Assembly (NCBI RefSeq): GCF_018457165.1
Contig: NZ_JAFMNX010000001.1
Location: forward strand, 1,550,001 to 1,614,000
Direction: 5' to 3'
DNA: 64,000 bases
Origin: Tianweitania aestuarii
GTDB lineage: Bacteria; Pseudomonadota; Alphaproteobacteria; Rhizobiales; Rhizobiaceae
Shown here one piece after another: positions 45,260 to 52,834 of this stretch. Each line of letters opens with the position of its first letter. Within the stretch, counting starts at the first letter, position 1. The notes beneath the pieces were generated by a model. It was not told the DNA's origin. It saw only the letters and a list, made by a program, of their open reading frames with translations, and ran no database searches. The position numbers and the translations under genes are program-made.

Positions 45260-45678
45260 GGGAGGTCCTTCAGGTGGTCGAATGTGGGTATGCGCGCGAT
45301 CAAACCGCGCTTCAAGGCTTCTGGACGGGCGCCAAACGGCATGAACCCGTCAGATGACGTCGCAAAGAGCGCAGCGCCGGCTAGAATGTCATCCGCGCTG
45401 GTTTCCTCAAGTTCGCCGAACAGGTAGCTCCAGCCTCCCGGCCGCAGCATGGCAACGCTGATGCCGCGCCGGCAATTGCCGAGGCAGCCAGCGCTCTTGA
45501 CGGAGATGTCGGTGTTCCTTGCCGCTTCGCTGACGGCTTCGAGCAGGCGCACGCCGGGACGAACACCGTCCGCCGGCATGTCGCGCAACCGACAGGAGCG
45601 GCACACGACAATGGTCACCGCAGCCGGCTCACAAGCCGGGTCGGGCACGTTTGGGATCGCCGGTCGAACTGCCGCCAA
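45256..45678 (-). CDS. DUF1636 (predicted metal/Fe-S binding) protein
   Basis: A 140-residue protein with the thioredoxin-like [2Fe-2S] ferredoxin-type pattern of DUF1636: CRSCR near residues 26-30, SAGCLGNCRRGISVAM near 62-77 and the GGWSYLFGELE block. It is the first gene after the leftward cobalamin riboswitch, so it is co-regulated with cobW and cobN, which suggests a role in cobalt handling or electron supply; unproven. The start is TTG 45678, with GAGGAG 9 nt upstream; an internal GTG just before the first Cys motif is the alternative. Confidence 0.85.
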   Translation of the reverse strand: MAAVRPAIPNVPDPACEPAAVTIVVCRSCRLRDMPADGVRPGVRLLEAVSEAARNTDISVKSAGCLGNCRRGISVAMLRPGGWSYLFGELEETSADDILAGAALFATSSDGFMPFGARPEALKRGLIARIPTFDHLKDLP

Positions 45679-45732
45679 GATTCCAGTCTCCTCGCCCGGA
45701 TCGCCCGCCGGACATGTTCAGGATCAAAATGC

Positions 45733-45905
45733 GGACGGCAGGTCTCCTGGCTCTCGGATCATCGCGATCCTTCCACCTTCCCAGGCTTGTCGCCCAGTGG
45801 CTTTCGGAAGAAGCGCTCACCCGATCACAGTTGCGGGGACAGCTGCGGATTGGCTTTCGCGTACCGCATTCCCTCTTAGCTCCCGGCGTTGCGGCCGGCA
45901 GACCG
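45733..45905 (-). promoter_or_regulatory. Cobalamin riboswitch (leftward: DUF1636-cobW-cobN operon)
   Basis: Read on the minus strand it shows the conserved parts in order: GGAGCTAAGAGGGAA, then GCTGTCCCCGCAACTGTGATCGG, the B12 box GCCACTGG (plus-strand 45794-45801), CTGGGAAGG and GAGAGCCAGGAGACCTGCC. Adenosylcobalamin binding should lower expression of the downstream operon. The expression platform lies in 45679-45732 near the ribosome-binding site. Confidence 0.95.
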
Positions 45906-45914
45906 TCGAACACG

Positions 45915-45944
45915 CTTGTACGGCCTGGCGCGAGCGGCTGTCAA
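45915..45944 (-). promoter_or_regulatory. Predicted promoter of the leftward riboswitch operon
   Basis: Minus strand: -35 TTGACA (45939-45944) and -10-like TACAAG (45915-45920), spacing 18, starting transcription just before the riboswitch. Confidence 0.5.
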
Positions 45945-45994
45945 CGCGACGACTTTGCAGGCCACTAGGCCGCCAGGGCATGTCGCGAATCCGA

Positions 45995-46022
45995 TTGCAC
46001 GACATCGTGAAAGCTCTATGGT
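45995..46022 (+). promoter_or_regulatory. Predicted promoter of the rightward riboswitch operon
   Basis: -35 TTGCAC (45995-46000) and -10-like TATGGT (46017-46022), spacing 16, a few bases before the second riboswitch. Confidence 0.5.
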
Positions 46023-46033
46023 GACCGGGTCGA

Positions 46034-46195
46034 CGGTTCCCGCAAGGGATCAAGGGAACGCGGTGAGGACTTGCTCCGATGCCGCGGCTGCCCCCGCAAC
46101 TGTAAGCGACGAGCTTTGCCAAAACACCACTGGAGCCTGCTCCGGGAAGGTCGGTCAAAGCGCCGGAGTCGCGAGCCAGGAAACCTGCCGCCGAC
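46034..46195 (+). promoter_or_regulatory. Cobalamin riboswitch (rightward: cbtB-cbtA-cobP-cobO-cobQ)
   Basis: Plus strand: GGTTCCC ... AAGGGAACGCGGTG, GCTGCCCCCGCAACTGTAAGCGACGA, the B12 box-like ACCACTGG (about 46126-46133), CCGGGAAGG and GAGTCGCGAGCCAGGAAACCTGCC. It is followed by a hairpin (46211-46227) next to the cbtB ribosome-binding site. It should repress cobalt uptake and late cob genes when B12 is plentiful. Confidence 0.95.
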
Positions 46196-46210
46196 ATGAA
46201 ATGACAACGT

Positions 46211-46227
46211 GCCCTCGGGTGGAGGGC
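46211..46227 (+). promoter_or_regulatory. Possible RBS-region hairpin of the cbtB riboswitch
   Basis: GCCCTC / GGGTG / GAGGGC: a 6-bp GC stem that covers GGAGGG just upstream of the GGAAGG Shine-Dalgarno sequence of cbtB; a candidate expression platform. Confidence 0.45.
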
Positions 46228-46239
46228 GGAAGGATGATC

Positions 46240-46428
46240 ATGACGACTACAACGCTCGCGCCTGCCGGTGCATCGGTTCAAACGCATACGCAGGTCCAGG
46301 CCCTGCCCCTGATGATGGCCGCCCTCCTGGGCCTTCTGGTGATCGGCTTCGTCGGCTTCTCGCATATCGAAGCCGTGCACAATGCCGGCCACGATTATCG
46401 CCATTCCATGGCCTTTCCCTGCCACTAA
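46240..46428 (+). CDS. cbtB: Cobalt transporter subunit CbtB
   Basis: A 62-residue protein with one transmembrane helix (LPLMMAALLGLLVIGFVGF) followed by the His-rich C-terminal motif HIEAVHNAGHDYRHSMAFPCH that defines CbtB and probably binds cobalt. ATG 46240 is preferred to 46234 because GGAAGG then has 6-nt spacing. It is the first gene after the rightward riboswitch and pairs with CbtA 14 bp downstream. Confidence 0.93.
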   Translation: MTTTTLAPAGASVQTHTQVQALPLMMAALLGLLVIGFVGFSHIEAVHNAGHDYRHSMAFPCH

Positions 46429-46442
46429 CCAGGGATGACATC

Positions 46443-47195
46443 ATGACCCTTTTTCGTAACGTCGTGTTTCTCGCGGCGCTGGCCGGACTATGCGCCGGTC
46501 TGGTGATGACTGCGCTTCAGATCACGTCCACCGTTCCGCTGATCCTGCAGGCGGAAACCTTTGAAGGTGCTGCACCGCAAGCGCATGAGCATGGTGCAGC
46601 CGAGGCTGGCGCCGGACATAGCCATGCGGCGGGAGCGCCCGCCCATGTTCATGACGAAGATGGTTGGGCGCCGGCCGATGGCTTCGAGCGCACGGCTTAT
46701 ACGACGCTCGCCAACATCGTGACCGGCATCGGCTTCGCGCTGCTTCTGGTGGTTGCCTCGGAGTTCACAAGCGGCATCACCACGCTGCGGCAAGGACTTC
46801 TTTGGGGCTTCGCGGGCTTTGCGATCTTCACGCTGGCGCCCGGCCTCGGTCTTCCACCGGAACTGCCGGCGATGCCCGCCGCCGATTTGACCGCGCGGCA
46901 GGTGTGGTGGACGGGCACGGTGGCGGCAACGGCGGCCGGATTGGCGCTGGTGGTTTATGGCCGAGCATCGTGGCTGGCGATCATTGGCATCGCGCTTTTA
47001 GTGGCACCGCATCTGATCGGCGCACCGCAGCCGGTGAACCACGACTCGCCGGTACCCGAAGGGCTGCATCATCAGTTCGTGGTGGCGGTGACCGTGACGA
47101 ACCTGGTGTTCTGGGCCGTGCTTGGGGTTGCGACGGCACTGCTGCGCGGCCGTATGCTGGACCGTAGCGTCGTTGCAAGGCCGCGGCTTGCCTGA
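46443..47195 (+). CDS. cbtA: Cobalt transporter subunit CbtA
   Basis: A 250-residue inner-membrane protein of the CbtA family, with five to six helices. Between helices 1 and 2 is a His-rich loop (QAHEHGAAEAGAGHSHAAGAPAHVHDED) suited to metal binding. Later signatures are FAIFTLAPGLGLPPELPAMPAADLTARQVWW and PVPEGLHHQFVVAVTVTNLVFW. With CbtB it is a predicted B12-regulated cobalt importer. Confidence 0.94.
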   Translation: MTLFRNVVFLAALAGLCAGLVMTALQITSTVPLILQAETFEGAAPQAHEHGAAEAGAGHSHAAGAPAHVHDEDGWAPADGFERTAYTTLANIVTGIGFALLLVVASEFTSGITTLRQGLLWGFAGFAIFTLAPGLGLPPELPAMPAADLTARQVWWTGTVAATAAGLALVVYGRASWLAIIGIALLVAPHLIGAPQPVNHDSPVPEGLHHQFVVAVTVTNLVFWAVLGVATALLRGRMLDRSVVARPRLA

Positions 47196-47712
47196 CGAGA
47201 CCACACAAAACCGGCTGACTTTTCTGCTCGGCGGCGCGCGCTCCGGCAAGAGCTTGCACGCCGAGCGGCTGATCACAGCCCTGCCCGCGCCCTGGACCTA
47301 CATCGCCACGGCGCAGGCCTTTGATGACGAGATGCGCGAGCGGGTCGCGCATCATCGGGATCGGCGCGCTCAAGGCTGGCAAACGCTGAACGCGCCGCTC
47401 GACTTGGCGGGCACGCTGCGCGCCTTGCCGGCTGGAGCGCCTGTGCTGCTCGATTGCCTGACGCTGTGGCTGACCAACGTCATGCTGGCTGACCACGATG
47501 TCGAAGCCGCGGTGACCGAATTGTGCGGGGTTCTGGCAAGGCCGACGGGCCGCTGGTATGCCGTTTCCAACGAAGTGGGCCTGAGCATCGTCCCGGAAAA
47601 TGCGCTGGCGCGCCGCTTCCGCGACGAACAAGGCCGGCTCAACCAGAAGATCGCGGCGTTGGCCGACGAGGTTCTGTTCATGGTGGCCGGCCTACCGATG
47701 AAAGTGAAGTGA
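47188..47712 (+). CDS. cobP: Adenosylcobinamide kinase / adenosylcobinamide-phosphate guanylyltransferase
   Basis: Phosphorylates adenosylcobinamide and attaches GMP from GTP. The 174 residues include the P-loop LLGGARSGKSLHAERL (residues about 13-28), VLLDCLTLWLTNVML and the signature SNEVGLSIVPENALARRFRDEQGRLNQKIA. TTG 47188 is the most likely start (AAGG 7 nt upstream), overlapping the end of cbtA by 8 nt; the frame continues upstream without a better codon. It abuts cobO directly. Confidence 0.93.
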   Translation: MPDETTQNRLTFLLGGARSGKSLHAERLITALPAPWTYIATAQAFDDEMRERVAHHRDRRAQGWQTLNAPLDLAGTLRALPAGAPVLLDCLTLWLTNVMLADHDVEAAVTELCGVLARPTGRWYAVSNEVGLSIVPENALARRFRDEQGRLNQKIAALADEVLFMVAGLPMKVK

Positions 47713-48327
47713 ATGACCGAGATCGACGCTGAAGAAGCCGCCCGCCACAAGGCGAAGATGGAAAAGCGCAAGCAGGTCCAGGACGCCGAAGTAGCCGAAA
47801 AGACGGTCGAAAAGGGCCTGCTGATCGTCAATACCGGTCCCGGCAAGGGCAAGACGACGGCGGCGTTCGGACTGGCCTTGCGGATGCTGGGCTATAACAA
47901 GCGCGTCGGTGTCGTGCAGTTCGTGAAGGGCGCGTGGCATACCGGCGAGATGGACGCGTTCAAGCGCTTCGGCGATCAGGTCGTGTGGCACACGATGGGC
48001 GAAGGCTTCACCTGGGAAACGCAGGATCTCCAGCGCGACATCGCAGCGGCGGAACGCGCCTGGGCGAAGGCGGAGGAGCTGCTGGCCGATCCGACGATCG
48101 GGCTGGTGGTGCTGGACGAGCTCAACATCGCGCTGCGCTACGAGTATCTCGATCTCCAACAGGTGGTGGCGACCCTCAGCGCGCGGCGTCCTGACCTGCA
48201 TGTCGTGGTGACAGGCCGCAATGCCAAGCCGGCGCTGGTTGAAGCGGCGGATCTGGTGACGGAGATGACGGCCACGAAGCACCACTTCAAGGCCGGCGTG
48301 AAGGCGCAGCAGGGCATCGAGTTCTAG
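47713..48327 (+). CDS. cobO: Corrinoid adenosyltransferase
   Basis: Adds the 5'-deoxyadenosyl group from ATP to Co(I) corrinoid. The 204 residues have the P-loop [20 protein letters not shown] (40-59), [22 protein letters not shown] and [15 protein letters not shown], the BtuR/CobO type. Its ATG follows the cobP stop with no gap; cobQ starts 4 bp downstream. Confidence 0.96.
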   Translation: MTEIDAEEAARHKAKMEKRKQVQDAEVAEKTVEKGLLIVNTGPGKGKTTAAFGLALRMLGYNKRVGVVQFVKGAWHTGEMDAFKRFGDQVVWHTMGEGFTWETQDLQRDIAAAERAWAKAEELLADPTIGLVVLDELNIALRYEYLDLQQVVATLSARRPDLHVVVTGRNAKPALVEAADLVTEMTATKHHFKAGVKAQQGIEF

Positions 48328-48331
48328 CGCG

Positions 48332-49795
48332 ATGGCCGCGCGTGCGCTCATGTTCCAGGGCACCGGCTCCGATGTCGGAAAATCGCTGGTGGTGGCCGGC
48401 CTTTGCCGCGCCTTTGTTAATCGCGGGCTGACCGTTCGACCGTTCAAGCCGCAGAACATGTCCAACAATGCTGCGGTGACGGATGATGGCGGCGAGATCG
48501 GCCGGGCGCAGGCGCTGCAGGCGCTGGCCTGCCGCACGCCGTTGACCGTCCATATGAACCCGATCCTGCTCAAGCCGCAAAGCCAGGTCGGCGCGCAGGT
48601 GGTGGTGCAGGGCAAGGTGATCGGCAATGCCGATGCGCGCGCTTATCAGGGCATGAAGGCCGCCTTGATGCCGCAGGTTCTGGAGAGTTTCGGGCGCTTG
48701 AAGGCTGAGGCGGACCTTGTTCTGGTGGAAGGTGCAGGCAGTGCCTCCGAGGTCAATCTGCGTGCCAACGACATCGCCAATATGGGCTTTGCGCGCGCGG
48801 CCGATGTGCCGGTGGTGCTGATCGGCGACATCGATCGCGGCGGGGTGATCGCCAGCCTTGTGGGCACGAAGCATGTGGTCGATGGGCATGATGCCGCGAT
48901 GATCTGCGGCTTTCTCGTGAACCGCTTTCGTGGCGACCCTACCCTGTTCGATGCCGGCATGGTGACGATTGCCGAGCAAACGGGCTGGCGCGCCTTTGGC
49001 TTGCTGCCGCATTTTGAGGATGCGCGGCGTTTGCCGGCGGAAGATGCGCTGGCGCTGACGGCAAAGTCGGCGCGCAAGGCAGCATCCGGCAAAGTGCGGA
49101 TTGCCGTGCCGATCCTGCCCTCGATCTCCAACTTCGACGATCTCGATCCGCTGGACGCCGAGCCCGATGTGGAGCTCGTTCGCGTGTGGCCGGGAACGGC
49201 CCTGCCCGGCGATGCGGATCTCGTGCTTCTGCCGGGATCCAAGGCAACCATTGCCGACCTGAAGGTGCTCAAGGAGGCCGGGTTCGGCATCGATCTGCAG
49301 GCGCATATTCGGCGCGGCGGGCATGTGCTGGGCCTATGCGGCGGCTTTCAGATGCTGGGCCGCACGATCAACGATCCAGATGGCATCGAGGGGCCGGCTG
49401 GGTCGGTGGAAGCGCTCGGATTGCTCGACGTCGAAACGGTGCTGACATCGGACAAGGCGCTGCATCCTGTGACCGGCAAAACGGCCGATGGGACCTCTTT
49501 CCGAGGCTATGAGATGCATGTCGGGCGCACGCAAGGTCCGGGCGTGGCCAAGCCGTTTGCGCGACTGGGCGACGGGCGTTTGGACGGCGCGGTGTCAGCG
49601 AATGGACTGGTGTCCGGCACTTATGTGCATGGCTTCTTTGCCGATGACAGGCAGCGCGCGGCGTGGCTGGAAAAGCTCGGCGGCACGTCGCAGCTGGCCG
49701 ATTACGATGCCGGTGTCGATCAGGTGCTGGATGGACTGGCGGCGCATTGCGAGCGCTTCCTCGATCTGGATGCGATGCTCAGCCATGCCAGGTGA
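48332..49795 (+). CDS. cobQ: Cobyric acid synthase
   Basis: Amidates positions b, d, e and g with glutamine and ATP. The 487 residues have the N-terminal P-loop [72 protein letters not shown] and a C-terminal glutamine amidotransferase domain with the nucleophile Cys in [12 protein letters not shown] and the His in [10 protein letters not shown]. Its 3' end overlaps the convergent cobD by 17 bp. Confidence 0.96.
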   Translation: MAARALMFQGTGSDVGKSLVVAGLCRAFVNRGLTVRPFKPQNMSNNAAVTDDGGEIGRAQALQALACRTPLTVHMNPILLKPQSQVGAQVVVQGKVIGNADARAYQGMKAALMPQVLESFGRLKAEADLVLVEGAGSASEVNLRANDIANMGFARAADVPVVLIGDIDRGGVIASLVGTKHVVDGHDAAMICGFLVNRFRGDPTLFDAGMVTIAEQTGWRAFGLLPHFEDARRLPAEDALALTAKSARKAASGKVRIAVPILPSISNFDDLDPLDAEPDVELVRVWPGTALPGDADLVLLPGSKATIADLKVLKEAGFGIDLQAHIRRGGHVLGLCGGFQMLGRTINDPDGIEGPAGSVEALGLLDVETVLTSDKALHPVTGKTADGTSFRGYEMHVGRTQGPGVAKPFARLGDGRLDGAVSANGLVSGTYVHGFFADDRQRAAWLEKLGGTSQLADYDAGVDQVLDGLAAHCERFLDLDAMLSHAR

Positions 49796-50750
49796 AGAGC
49801 GCCAGCGCGACCACGCCGGCCAGCGCAACCATCAGAAGATCGGCGGTCCAGTAAAGACGCAGCGCGCGGCGAATGTCGGCAGCGGTCGCATCGCGACGGC
49901 CACCCTCACCCATGAAAGCATCGTTGACCTGAACCCCGCCGTAAGACCGGGGGCCGTTCAAGGCGAGACCCAACGCACCGGCAAAGGCGGTTTCCGGCCA
50001 GCCGGCATTCGGCGAACGATGCTTGGCCGAATCGCGCCGCACCGCACGCCATGCACCCCAAGCGGAACAGCCGGGCAGGATTGCGGCGGCAGCGATCACC
50101 AGAAGCGCGGTCAGGCGCGAGGCCGGCAGATTGATCAGGTCGTCGAAGCGCGCGGATGCCCAGCCGAAGTGCTGATAACGCGCGTTCTTGTGGCCGATCA
50201 TGGAGTCGGCCGTGTTGACGGCCTTATAGGCCGCACCGCCGGCAAGCCCGCCCACAGCCAACCAGAAGGCCGGCGCGACGATGCCGTCGGAAAAGTTTTC
50301 CGCGAGGCTTTCGATAGCGGCGCGACAAACGGCTGGTTCGTCCAGCTGTTCGGGATCGCGACCGACGATCATGGAAACGGCGCGGCGGCCGCCGGTCAGG
50401 CCTTCGGCTTCCAGTGCTTGGGCGACGGCCTGAACATGGGTCGCGAGGCTGCGCTGCGCCAAGAGGCTGCTGGCGATGAGGGCGGTGAGAAGCAGCGCCC
50501 AGCCATGGCCGAGCACGGTCTGGATGGCAAAGCCGATGCCGCCGGCAATGATGAGCAACAGGACCAGCGTCAGCACGCCATTGGTCTTGCGGGTGGCATT
50601 GCTGAAGTCGGTCCGGTTGAGCATCCGTTCCAGCCGCGAGATCAGCGCGCCGATCCAGGTCACGGGATGGCCGATGGCGGCGAACAGGCGGTTGGGATAG
50701 CCAAGCGCGAGTTCGAGGATCAAAGAAAGAAAGGCGAGCAGGACAAACAT
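49779..50750 (-). CDS. cobD: Adenosylcobinamide-phosphate synthase (CbiB-type)
   Basis: Inner-membrane enzyme joining aminopropanol phosphate (or threonine phosphate) to adenosylcobyric acid. The 323 residues have several helices and the motifs [85 protein letters not shown] and [22 protein letters not shown] 50750 (MFVLLAFL) faces the cobC start, sharing CATG at 50748-50751. The frame extends to 50864 only as shadow in cobC. Confidence 0.95.
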   Translation of the reverse strand: MFVLLAFLSLILELALGYPNRLFAAIGHPVTWIGALISRLERMLNRTDFSNATRKTNGVLTLVLLLIIAGGIGFAIQTVLGHGWALLLTALIASSLLAQRSLATHVQAVAQALEAEGLTGGRRAVSMIVGRDPEQLDEPAVCRAAIESLAENFSDGIVAPAFWLAVGGLAGGAAYKAVNTADSMIGHKNARYQHFGWASARFDDLINLPASRLTALLVIAAAAILPGCSAWGAWRAVRRDSAKHRSPNAGWPETAFAGALGLALNGPRSYGGVQVNDAFMGEGGRRDATAADIRRALRLYWTADLLMVALAGVVALALFTWHG

Positions 50751-51777
50751 GCGCAACCAGGCTGAAGTGTCGGATGTGCCGGACCATGGCGGCAGCCTGG
50801 CGCGCGCCGAAGCGCAGTTTCCGCAGGCTGCCCGGCCATGGATCGACCTGTCCACGGGTATCAATCCGCACGCCTATCCGTTTTCGCCCCTGCCCGCCAC
50901 CGCCTTCTCGCGCCTGCCGGAGCCGGCTGAAACGGATGGGTTGGCAAAGCTGGCGGCGCAGACCTTCGGCGTGGCCGATCCGGCCTGTATTGTTTGTGGT
51001 CCGGGCACGCAGATCATGCTGCCGCTGGTGATGCGGCTGGTGCAGCCGGGTCGCACGGCGGTGCTGTCGCCGACCTACGCGGAACATGCGCGTGCGGCTG
51101 CTCTGGTCGGGCACGAGGTCACAGAAACCGGTACGCTCGATGAGCTTTACCAATCCGATCTGGCCGTGATCGTGAACCCCAACAATCCCACTGGACGTGT
51201 GGTTGCGCGCGCGCAGGTGCTCGATCTTGCGCGGCATCTTCATGCCAAAGGCGGTTTGCTCGTGGTGGACGAGGCCTTCATGGAGGCTGGTTCGGCTGGA
51301 GAAAGCGTGGCTAACGATGTCGGCCAAGGCGGGCTGGTGGTGCTGCGCTCCTTTGGCAAGTTCTATGGGTTGGCCGGGGTTCGATTGGGGTTTGTTCTGG
51401 CCGAAGAAGAACGCGCGGCGTGGCTGAACGCGCAGCTTGGACCTTGGGCGGTGGCGGGGCCGACGCTGCATATTGCCAGGCAGGCGCTGGCCGACGACGC
51501 CTGGAAGTTGGCCATGCGGCGGCAGCTGATGGGCGAAGCAGAGCGGCTCGACGGTGTGCTGCGCGCTGGCGGGTTGGAGATCGTCGGGGGAACGAGCCTG
51601 TTCCGCTTTGTTCGATGTCCCCATGCGAGCGCCTTGTACCGTCATCTCGGCGAGCACGGCATTCTGGTGCGACCCTTCCGCTTTGCCGACGATGTCTTGC
51701 GGATCGGATTGCCGGCGGATGACGGTGCGTTCAGCCGACTGGATGCAGCCCTCGCCACGTTTGGAGCCGAGGCATGA
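50749..51777 (+). CDS. cobC: L-threonine-O-3-phosphate decarboxylase (PLP-dependent)
   Basis: Makes (R)-1-aminopropan-2-yl phosphate for the nucleotide-loop linker. The 342-residue class-I/II aminotransferase-fold protein has DLSTGINPHAYPF, VNPNNPTGRVV (142-152), VVDEAFMEA and the PLP lysine Lys204 in LRSFGKFYGLAGVRLGF. This alphaproteobacterial CobC is not the Salmonella CobC phosphatase. AGGAC lies upstream inside cobD's first codons. Its stop overlaps the next gene's ATG (ATGA). Confidence 0.95.
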   Translation: MRNQAEVSDVPDHGGSLARAEAQFPQAARPWIDLSTGINPHAYPFSPLPATAFSRLPEPAETDGLAKLAAQTFGVADPACIVCGPGTQIMLPLVMRLVQPGRTAVLSPTYAEHARAAALVGHEVTETGTLDELYQSDLAVIVNPNNPTGRVVARAQVLDLARHLHAKGGLLVVDEAFMEAGSAGESVANDVGQGGLVVLRSFGKFYGLAGVRLGFVLAEEERAAWLNAQLGPWAVAGPTLHIARQALADDAWKLAMRRQLMGEAERLDGVLRAGGLEIVGGTSLFRFVRCPHASALYRHLGEHGILVRPFRFADDVLRIGLPADDGAFSRLDAALATFGAEA

Positions 51778-52292
51778 TCCACGTTACGCCGCTGTCGCAC
51801 CTGCCGGAAACGCTGGCTGCTTCGAAGGCGCGGCGGGTTATTTCGCTGCAGTCGATCGGAGCGACGTTCGAGCGGCCGGCTGGCATCGAGCCCGACGATT
51901 ATCTTCAGCTTGCCATGCATGACATCGCGGAGGAGCGCGAGGGCTATGTCGCGCCGTCACGCGAACAGGTTGCGGCGATCCTGGCTTTCGGCGAGCGGGT
52001 GACCGAAGACGATCCGATCCTGATCCACTGCTATGCCGGCATCAGCCGCTCGACGGCGGCGGCTTACGTGATCGCGGCCGCTCTTCGGCCTGGTATGGAC
52101 GAACAGGCGTTGGCGCAGGTGTTGCGGCGCCTTTCACCTTCGGCGACGCCAAACCCGCGCATTGTCGCGCTGGCCGATGCGTTGCTTGGACGCGAAGGTC
52201 GGATGATCGCTGCGATCCGCGCCATCGGCCGGGGTGCCGAGGCTTTCGCAGGCACGCCGTTCGTCCTGCTCGAAAATCAACAGGAAGATTGA
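51774..52292 (+). CDS. Protein tyrosine phosphatase-like (HCX5R) protein coupled to cobC
   Basis: A 172-residue cytoplasmic protein with the phosphatase signature [19 protein letters not shown]: nucleophile Cys86, Arg92 and Ser93 (HCxxGxxRS). A preceding Asp (AMHDIAEE, Asp50) could be the general acid. It is dual-specificity-like, without regulatory domains. It overlaps cobC by 4 nt (ATGA), so it is made together with a cobalamin enzyme. The pathway needs removal of a phosphate from alpha-ribazole phosphate or cobalamin phosphate, and no such enzyme is recognised in this locus; this protein is a candidate, by context only. A general protein or inositide phosphatase role is the alternative. 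Confidence 0.85.
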   Translation: MIHVTPLSHLPETLAASKARRVISLQSIGATFERPAGIEPDDYLQLAMHDIAEEREGYVAPSREQVAAILAFGERVTEDDPILIHCYAGISRSTAAAYVIAAALRPGMDEQALAQVLRRLSPSATPNPRIVALADALLGREGRMIAAIRAIGRGAEAFAGTPFVLLENQQED

Positions 52293-52351
52293 GACGTTTC
52301 GGAACCAAGACCGTTTCTGCCGGTTGAGCGCCGCCAACAAGGAGACAGGTC

Positions 52352-52771
52352 ATGGCCGAGAAGACGCTCGAAGAGATCGCCGCCAAGATGAAGGGCATCG
52401 ACATCGCGATGCTGACGACCGTCACCGAAGACGGAAGCCTGGCAAGCCGCCCGATGAGCAACAATGGCGACGTCGATTTCGACGGTGACTCCTACTACTT
52501 CACCTATGAAGAATCGCGCATGGTCGCCGATATCGAGGAAGAGCCCGCCGTGACGCTCGGCTTCTCCGGCGCCGACGGCTTCTACGTTGCCGTGTCCGGC
52601 GATGCCGACCTGATCCGCGACAAGGAAGAGTTCCAGGCGCACTGGAATCCGGATCTCGACAAGTGGTTCGAGGACGGCATCGATACGCCGAACATCGTGA
52701 TGATCAAGGTCGAGGCCGACCGCCTGAAATGGTGGAAGGGCGAAGACGCCGGCGAGTTCAGCGACTTCTGA
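52352..52771 (+). CDS. Pyridoxamine 5'-phosphate oxidase-fold (general stress protein 26-like) protein
   Basis: A 139-residue split-barrel flavin/pyridoxamine-phosphate-oxidase-fold protein: MLTTVTEDGSLASRPMSNNGDVDFDGDSYYFTYEESRMVADIEEEPAVTLGF and a C-terminal VEADRLKWWKGEDAG. It resembles general stress protein 26; it probably binds a flavin, but substrate and reaction are unknown. A strong AAGGAG site precedes the ATG. A bidirectional terminator follows. Confidence 0.88.
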   Translation: MAEKTLEEIAAKMKGIDIAMLTTVTEDGSLASRPMSNNGDVDFDGDSYYFTYEESRMVADIEEEPAVTLGFSGADGFYVAVSGDADLIRDKEEFQAHWNPDLDKWFEDGIDTPNIVMIKVEADRLKWWKGEDAGEFSDF

Positions 52772-52798
52772 TCCGAAGCGGAACGTTTGATGGATATG

Positions 52799-52828
52799 GA
52801 AAGGGCCGGTGAGAACCGGCCCTTTTTC
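52799..52828. terminator. Bidirectional intrinsic terminator
   Basis: AAGGGCCGGT / GAGA / ACCGGCCCTT (10-bp stem) with T-run TTTTT on the right and AAA on the left, between two convergent genes. Confidence 0.88.
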
Positions 52829-52834
52829 GTTGCG

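Noticed and set aside
45629-45713. Short upstream ORF overlapping the DUF1636 start (28 codons, minus strand)
   Set aside because: Its ATG lacks a ribosome-binding site and it overlaps the riboswitch expression platform; more likely a chance frame.
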